A stretch of 64,000 bases of DNA from Actinomucor elegans (taxonomy: Eukaryota > Mucoromycota > Mucoromycetes > Mucorales > Mucoraceae), in NCBI GenBank assembly GCA_026027325.1, contig JAMSLZ010000008.1, forward strand, positions 1,550,001 through 1,614,000, read 5' to 3'. How positions within the stretch are numbered: the first letter of the stretch is position 1; every line of letters starts with the position of its first letter. Shown here piece by piece: positions 57,136-64,000 of this stretch. The notes beneath the pieces were generated by a model. The model made no database searches. It saw only the letters and a list, made by a program, of their open reading frames with translations, and was not told where the DNA came from. The position numbers and the translations under genes were made by a program.

Positions 57136-60100
57136 CTAATAGCATGATTGAGTATATGAGAACAGAAGGGTTTAAACATGGAGACATACCAATTTGAGTA
57201 AGGTCTGGTTGTTTTCCTCAATTCGTTTTAGTCTCTGCTGTTCATATTCCGATAGTAAATCTTGATCCTCAGGGCAGTCCACTGCTTGTTCTTGTTTCTC
57301 GCCTAAAATATAGTATATACTGGTTAATTTTTGAATAAAACACGTATAGATTATTTCATTTACCTGTGTTAAGGTTGACACTAGGTACCTGAATATCATC
57401 CAGTAAAGATGGAGGTTCTGATACTTGATCCTAGTTTTTTTTAAAAAAAAAGTTTATTTAAGACCACGAGTAACACTAGACAAATACTTGGGTGAGTTTA
57501 TGAATATGCTACTAACCTTGAATGTTAACTCAATATGTTCCCAGTTACAATCATCTTTGCCGAATCTCTCTACCATCCTAGATACACATAACTGACTTAA
57601 TTTGTATTTATGTGTTGGTTTAAATATCCACACTGTTCCCATCACTACACTCTTTCTCATAATAGCGGAATCGGGTATACCACGCGTTACACGCTTTACA
57701 GATATATTCTCAGCATCTAAAGTCAAATATATAAAGTTAGTTTATATCATCACTGACGAAATAGCCATAGTACTTACCATCTTCTTCATATTGTATAGGC
57801 ATCTTATCAATGTTTTCCTTCGGCAACTTTTTGAATGTTGCAATAAACTCGTGTGTAAATACCAAGAAATCAAACTGGACACATAGATATGTTCCAAGCC
57901 CAAAAGCGGAGCAGTATCGTTGTCTTTTATGACCTGTCAAATATGAATTCATTTTAGTACTATAGATTATAACCTAGAAAGATTTTACCAGCTCTTCTAA
58001 CTCAAACCCTTGATCAATATAAAGTCGAATCAGATGGAATCCAACTGGTATATAGAAGCAATGTTCTCTGTTGTCTCCGATACCCAATGTCAACCTTCTA
58101 CTCATCTTCAATAGTCTATAGGTTCATAAGTATATATTGATATCGATAGTAAAACTAATACAAACCTCCAACTTTCCTCAACTACCTTGGAGTACTCGAT
58201 TTTGAAGTCCTCAACGTTTGTGAATCTATTTTTACATTATTAATACGTCAAACCCTTTGAACAATCAGCATCTGAAACTGTACCGAGAGAGATCTCCTTC
58301 TAAATGAGTAGAGTAAGCTACGCAATCTTTGTACGGCGGATGTGACAAAACATGATGGTAGGACTCATCGTTAAATAGGGCTCCAGTCAAGTTACGTGAG
58401 TCTGCTTGTGCGATAATGGGACGATACTCTGCAGAGGTTAATCCTGGAGGCACCTCAAAACAACAATTGCGCTGCGACAGAGCTACAGCTGCCTAAAATA
58501 TGATATTAGTGATGTTAAACATTATAAATCAAAAGTATCATCACACTTACAGGGTTGATATCCACTCCACAGCATCTATGTTCATGAAAATGCCCCATGT
58601 TATTTGATATGTGACGATAGGTGGTTTATTCACTTACTTTCTTTGTAACAAAAAGCATTCAATAGCATCAGTGCCTATATTATATTGTGAATGAATGATG
58701 AAAAACGGTAGGATCAATACAGCTAGCTTTGTTATATACCTCTTCCTAAAAAGTTTGATAACACTCTTTCGTCTTTGCTTGTATGCTTCAAAATAGCTCT
58801 AGTAGCAAGATGAATTGATGAATCTGATAATAAAAAACAGGATTTAAATTATACCTTCGCACTGTTTGAGGTAGCCAGGTTCCTAAAGTATGACAACGTA
58901 TTAGGGTTTCTAAAATGTAAGACAAACAATGCAAGGTTTACCATGATAATCTGTCCCCGAATGCGTTGCCCAACGAGGTGCTCTTCCTGGTATATCGAAG
59001 TAAGTAGAATCAAATGTAAGCGAGAATAGCTGGTTAGGCTGCGGTTCATACGAAGCCAATCGAGATCCTGTAACAGCTTCACTGAATTTAATGGATGATA
59101 GTGCATCTCTTGTGAGGTAAGGCTTATGCGAATAGTCTTCAATTGAAGCAGCATACTCATGTTGACGCACTTGCACTCGAGGTTTTTGAAAACTATCGCC
59201 AACCAATTGCAATTGACCAGTTTCAGCAGACTTGCCATCATTATCAATAAGCAAAGCTAGTTCGAAACAAGGATTACACATGATCACTCCACCGTCATAT
59301 CCTTTTCGCCAACTACTGGCTTCGTATGTACCACAATAGCAACAAGACACAGGAATTGATCCGTCAGCCAGACGTCTACGTCGACGTGGAAACAGAGATT
59401 TCTTCTTTTTCTGAGAATCTATAATGTTCAAAAACCTTGTTAATATTGAGTTACTCATAAAGGTAAAATGGCTCTTACTGGCTGCTCTTATCTTTTCTTT
59501 CTCCCTAGCTGCTTCAGTGGCTTTTTGTGCTTCCATTTCCTTAATTATTGCAAACGCTACATTGAAAGACTTTTAGTAATATATAGAGATCAATTGCGTT
59601 GTGTATAAACAGGCTTACATGTCTCTTCGAACTGGTCTTCATTATGAGCATGATCAGCAGGAAATTTCTCATAGCACTATAGTGGAACATTAGTTGATTT
59701 ACTAGCTACTTGATAGCTGTCAAACTCTACCTCTGCGCACAAGTCAAAAGATGAGAAATAACTTGAGGCACAAGGGACACACGTAAACCAAGATTCATCG
59801 ACCAATTCTTTACTACATCCATCGCAACTGAACTTGTTGACGTATGTATCTATATCAATAATAACATAGAGTAAATGACTGTAATAAAGCTAACTCTAAA
59901 TCAAACCAATGCTTACCCTTCTTGTTATAATAAGCTTCATGAACACTACACCAAAATATAACACCACTTTTAAAGTAGCTAACGGGTTTCTGTGCGCATG
60001 GCAAATGGAAACTTTTGGAGCATTTTGATTCAAAGCATCCAATAGTAGCGCCTTTTTCTTTACATCCGTGGCACCGCTAAAAGAAAAGAGTCAACTCTCA

Positions 60101-63100
60101 AACTTGAATAAATCTGATTACAACTATCTGTATTACCATTCCTCTTCCACGCCTCAATGCTAAAGTAACATTATACCATTTTCCTTCGGGTGTGCAAAAG
60201 ACCTCGGGCGAGTATCTGGCGCAAGCATCATGAGCCCAGAACGATCTCTTTTTCTCTGTACCATTTTTGTTGAATGTAGCTATCACAAAGGGCCCAATGA
60301 ATGTACCAAGCTCTTCCGAGGTATCGTCATCGTCATTACAGAAAGCACACACTTTTCTACGTTTCCATCGTTTCAAGTATTTGTATCCTTGGTCTGTTTC
60401 TATAGGCACAGTTCCTGTGAACACTTTACTAGCATCAATCGCGCCGTTCTCCGTTTGAGGTTCTTCAACTGAAGGCTGAGAACTTTCTAACTGGGGCGTC
60501 TTATCTGATGTGTTCGTAACTTCAGTGACTGGTTGAGAATCTTGCTCTGTATTGAGTGTGCCATTCGTAGGTACATCTTCCAAGATATCTTCTTCCCACA
60601 CAGTAACCAGTTCACCTTTGATTGGTCTAGGTCCTATTTCAGAATCAATCACTGCCTGAATAGCAAAGCTAGATCGTGGATGTTCATGCCAGAATGGAAA
60701 GTTCTGATCGAAGCATCTAAAACATAAAGTCAATTAAAGCGCTCTCCAGAGCAAGAACATAAAAATAAACTATATACCTGAGGCAAAGCTCGAAACTAGT
60801 ATAATCTCTTCCAACTGACGGAGTCTCACAATAAGTACAGTAATATCTAAACTGTTTAATAACAACGCTGCATTGATTACAATGGACTTTCCAAACATCC
60901 GACTCGATATCAACTGCAAGTATATTAGATGTTAAATTCAAATCTTTTAAAAGCACGTTTTACTGGCTCATACCTTCTTCGTCGTTTTCATCATTCGTAT
61001 CTTTATGATGCTCTACTCCTTCACGATTTGAATCTTCCTCTGCAGTAGTGTCTTCTAAAGTGAGCCGCTTTCTAACGCGCTTGGGCACTTCTTGACGCAA
61101 CTCTAGCTCTGGATTCTCTAAAGGCTGCATGATAGGTTGTTCCAATTGCATTTGCTCATAGCGTTCGCGATAATTCGGTTCAATACATTCAACTTCATGA
61201 TCGTTTTCAATTGGTTGGAGCCGTCTACTTCCAAGGGTGATATACTCATCAAATGCATCAAGCCAACCGCAATAATGTACCTTGACTTTGTTCTTGTAAA
61301 TGCCGACCAACCTACCTTCATAAAGTTTTTTATCGAGATGAAGCACGGTTACATGCTGCATATAATCGTAACCATATACATTTGCTACAAACTTATAGTT
61401 TTCTAATGCCTTGGCTTGAGCTAAACGCAAGGAGATGATCTGATTATCATTAGAGTTTGAGGCTACATCAATTGGTGTTGACTGCGAGCAACAATTGTTC
61501 TCTTGGTGCGTGCTGCAGTTGTCTTCAGTCGAAGAATGGCGCTTTCTCTTGGTTGGAGCTGATGATTTGGGAACCTTTTGCTTCTTGCTATACTTCCTTG
61601 GTGTCTGAGTAGTCGTTTCCGGTACATACTCCTCATCTGGTTCAGATTCGTCTTCTTCAATATTGCTATCTCTTGAATTTGGCTTCTGACTTTGCTGTCT
61701 TCTCTTTTCCCGACGCTCCTTCTTTTGCGCTTCTTTGATAGCCTCTTCGTCCAAGTTAACAAGTAATCCCAATCGATGATAATCCTGAGGCAGGACTATT
61801 TGATGTTTTCGGTTTTTCTTTGCTTCTTCTGTTAACTCGGGATTGTTTTCTGCCATCAATAGCTCATTTCTCGCCGATTTAGATTGGCGTTTGTCCAAAC
61901 AGTTAGATTTCCCTGTCATATCATTTGACACTGACTCATGCACTACTGAATCATCGTCGACTTCATTTTCTCTGGCAATTCGTATTCTACGACTACCAAC
62001 CATGATCCATTCATCGTATTCATCGGTCCAGCCTTCATAATGCACTTTCACTTGACCTGGTCGCATAGCAACCAGTCTTCCTCGCTCCCAGAACTTGGCT
62101 TTACCTGATCGCGTATTCAGGACCTCAACTGCTTGATTATCAGTATAGCCATAAGGATTTGGTGTAAATCCATTCTTGTCTTTGAGCTGACGCATGGCTC
62201 TTCTGGTTGCAAATGCACCGGTAGTTAGATAAGCTTCATTAGTAGCAGTGTCTTCTGCGATGGTTTGTTTCTTTTCAGGCTCCATAGCGCCGATATTACT
62301 CGCTGGTCTCAAACCAATACCTTCATCAAGTTCTGCTTCAGTGCCACTTGCTTCAATAGGACGTTTGATAGTTTCCATAATCGCAGTCGCAGCCTTTTTA
62401 GCCTTTCCTTGATTCTTTTTTTTGGTCAAAGCTTTAGTTTTATCAATTGCCTTGATTATTTTGCCCTTTTTGGCTGAAGAGCCATTGGTCTTATCTTGGT
62501 AATTTGAATTTGATTCAGGTTTAGCCATCTCTACGGCAGCCGTTTTGCCCTTGCTGGCTTTTAAAGAAATAGACGGAACTTCTTGTAGATCAAGATTGAC
62601 CTTGGTATCAAATAGTACGGCTTCTTCTTCTTCCTCAGTCATTACCCTCAAGCGACGACTACCTACGGGCAACCATTCTGAAATATGAAGATCAGGGTAC
62701 CAAACTCTAACTTGCTCTTGATGCATTTCTCGAAGATAGCCAACACACTCTTCTTTGACCTTTCGCCCATCTTTTCTCTTGGAATGAAAGGTTATAGCAA
62801 CAGCACGATTGCGTCTATATCCAAATAAATTCGGTTTAAATCCATATTCATCTACTAACTCGCGTGCCATTCTACGTGTCATAAAAACTTCGTTATTATT
62901 GAATATTTGAGTGGGATCTTTGTCCAAAGCATGACTAATATAATCATCGCTTAGCTTTTTGTGAGAGCCAGGGACAGGCTTCGTTTGGGTAAATCCAGTA
63001 GCTGTTGATGCATCATTCTCTGGACTATCTATTAAATATAATAAATTAAACCCTTTGTCTATTTCAATAATGATCAAGACTATGGTTGACCTTTACCTTG

Positions 63101-64000
63101 AACTTTTGCATCATCTTTATTGGTGATTGCTTCATCTGAGGCCTCTTGCTTATTAATTTTGGTGATTTGCTCTTCATCCTCTTTGGAAAGAACGCGTAGA
63201 CGTCTGCTTTCCATAATGATCCACTCTTGGTCATCCCAATCATCGTACTGCACCATGACTTTACCGCTTCTCATCATCTCTAGCGTTCCACGATACCAGC
63301 GACCATTGATGTTTAAAACCTCTACGCGTTGGTGGCGAACAAACCCATGGGGGTTAGGATAAAACCCAAACTCTGGATCTGCCAAGGTCTTTGCAGTCTT
63401 ACGAGTCATAAAAGCACCAGTTGTAATATGGTCTTCTGGCTTGTCTTTAATGGATAAAGCTTTGATGGTGCTTTCAGCATTATTGACAATGGTTTTAGTT
63501 TTGATTTTTTGAGATTGACGTGATTTGGTGGGAGGAATAGATAGACCGATATTTCGTGGTTTCTTTGCCACAATAGCGCTTCGCTTTGCGGTCGTAGATG
63601 TATTGGCCTTTGATTGCTTGCTTGGATTTGCTGGACTCTTATTACAGATTAAGTTCTCAGACACTTTTATTTTCTTTTTGATAGAAGTCGAAGCAGGCTC
63701 GGTGCATTCTGGAGAATGACCTTTATCAAGGGCCTGAGCTTTTGTCGAGAAGCCTTCGAGGATACGCTTCCATTCAATCTGACAGTCTGAGCATACAGCG
63801 ATAGTTTGTAACGGGTCTCGATCTACAGTGCCGATGTAACTGTTTTCAATACATTGCTTACAATCAGTATATGTTGGGTGATTATCTTCGGTTTTTAATG
63901 ACTTGTCTAAAGGATTGGGTTCAATCATGCCAAGTTCAATCCAAGGGCCCAAGACATCATCATCAGATTGCAATGAATCAATAGATTCGGTGTCATCGTT
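56647..64000 (-). CDS. Giant chromatin-reader / DNA methyltransferase fusion protein (5' end outside the window)
   Basis: Twenty-one exons in the window: 63097->64000, 60974-63028, 60778-60913, 60137-60716, 59917-60076, 59731-59849, 59619-59676, 59479-59556, 58942-59418, 58855-58882, 58740-58798, 58638-58674, 58551-58575, 58284-58492, 58166-58225, 57989-58115, 57778-57933, 57517-57716, 57364-57430, 57190-57302 and 56647-57135 (about 2045 residues). Order of domains: a GATA-like C2C2 finger (CKQC-x19-CSDC); four Tudor/MBT-like repeats; a ZZ-like finger ('HCNQC..YYCTYC..LCLRCF..HEH'); an extended PHD ('CAFCND', 'FWAHDACARYSPEV', 'RCHGCKEKGATIGCF', 'FHLPCA'); a second ZZ-like finger ('CDGC..FTCVPC..DLCAECY..HAH'); a GATA finger ('SSWRKGYDGGVIMCNPC'); a DNA methyltransferase; and a C-terminal methyltransferase-like module. 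Phases agree at every junction except 57989/57933, where one base is missing. The single-gene model is inferred from uninterrupted phase and domain completion; no stop or promoter-like gap separates readers from enzyme. Confidence 0.82.
57778..59070 (-). other. DNA amino-methyltransferase domain of the large gene
   Basis: Across eight to nine exons the spliced protein reads as a complete bacterial-type MTase. Block order: 'FSLTFDSTYFDIPGRAPRW' lead-in; 'SGTDYHGTWLPQTVRRAIL'; SAM motif I 'VLSNFLGRGTDAIECFLL'; 'CCGVDINPAAVALSQRN' (acidic SAM residue); 'QADSRNL'; the catalytic tetrad position 'LSHPPYKDCVAYS', then 'EGDLSRF'; 'YSKVVEESWRLLK'; 'LGIGDNREHCFYIPVGF'; 'QRYCSAFG' and 'FLVFTHEFIATFKK'. 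Motif I lies before the PPY motif with no target-recognition insert between them. The family transfers methyl to exocyclic amino groups (N6-adenine or N4-cytosine). HPPY replaces the usual (D/N/S)PP(Y/W). Confidence 0.85.
61190..63415 (-). repeat. Four Tudor/MBT-like repeats inside the large gene
   Basis: The repeats lie at about 63160-63415, 62640-62890, 61970-62225 and 61190-61420. Each begins with a 'T-R-R/K' helix and 'G-F-x-P-N-x-x-G-Y/F' (the fourth reads 'FVANVYGYDY'). Then comes a barrel 'V-x-V-L-...-W/Y-E-R-G-x-L' and a closing 'V-K-V-H-Y-x-G-W-x-D-E-x-D-E-W-I-x-x-G-S-R-R-L-R'. The aromatic W/Y and acidic residues in the closing strand are cage-type positions used by Tudor/MBT folds to bind methyl-lysine. 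Repeat 2 lacks the GW and is shorter there. The linkers are basic and Lys-rich. Confidence 0.75.

Noticed and set aside
58850..59250. 132-codon second-frame ORF over the GATA-finger exon
   Set aside because: It overlaps the exon 58942-59418 in another frame; the domain-bearing frame ('CNPC' finger, 'YFDIPGRAPRW') is the coding one.
1..64000. tRNA, rRNA or CRISPR elements
   Set aside because: No cloverleaf-compatible B-box (GGTTCGAATCC-type) with a matching A-box, no rRNA core sequences and no regularly spaced direct repeats were found by eye. A tRNAscan or Infernal run would be decisive.

Overview
The window looks like a fungal chromosome segment, most likely Mucoromycota (Mucorales-type). 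It is AT-rich, its genes carry many short introns of about 50-65 bp with GT-AG borders, gene clusters alternate with AT-rich gene-poor stretches of 1-4 kb, and conserved proteins (MMS19, GANAB, PPP4R1, NOT3/5, Grx3/PICOT) sit beside a WNK-type kinase. No rRNA, tRNA, CRISPR or bacterial operon structure was seen. I derived all exon borders by eye from splice consensus and protein-family continuity.

Left part (1-14.7 kb): a URC4-like gene (cut by the left edge) is divergent from an isochorismatase-fold hydrolase, which is tail-to-tail with COA8. These are followed by a 17-exon MMS19/Met18 gene (cytosolic Fe-S targeting), PAPS reductase (MET16), ribosomal protein uS12 (RPS23) and a mitochondrial J-protein. 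The 10.7-13.1 kb stretch carries a degenerate interspersed repeat.

Middle (14.7-46.2 kb): a 4.4 kb gene-poor block is followed by a WNK-like kinase, two adjacent LITAF-domain genes, a Trx-Grx-Grx glutaredoxin, a divergent mitochondrial pair (uS17m / LYRM2-like), glucosidase II alpha, a DinB-fold gene, a B12D/NDUFA4-like small protein, PPP4R1, an MFS transporter and NOT3/5.

Right part (46.2-64 kb): a fossil Tc1-like transposase lies in the 46-48 kb gap. Two tandem SPX-VTC polyphosphate-polymerase paralogs follow; the upstream one keeps the C-terminal membrane domain but has lost catalytic-site positions. The last 7.4 kb is one very large 21-exon gene that runs off the right edge. It encodes GATA-like and ZZ-like zinc fingers, four Tudor/MBT-like repeats, an extended PHD finger and a bacterial-type amino DNA methyltransferase, apparently followed by a second degenerate methyltransferase-like module. 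Next to it is a decayed DNA-level copy of its methyltransferase half. This chromatin-reader/DNA-methyltransferase fusion is the strongest candidate for an undescribed system in the window; whether it is catalytically active and which base it would modify cannot be read from the sequence.
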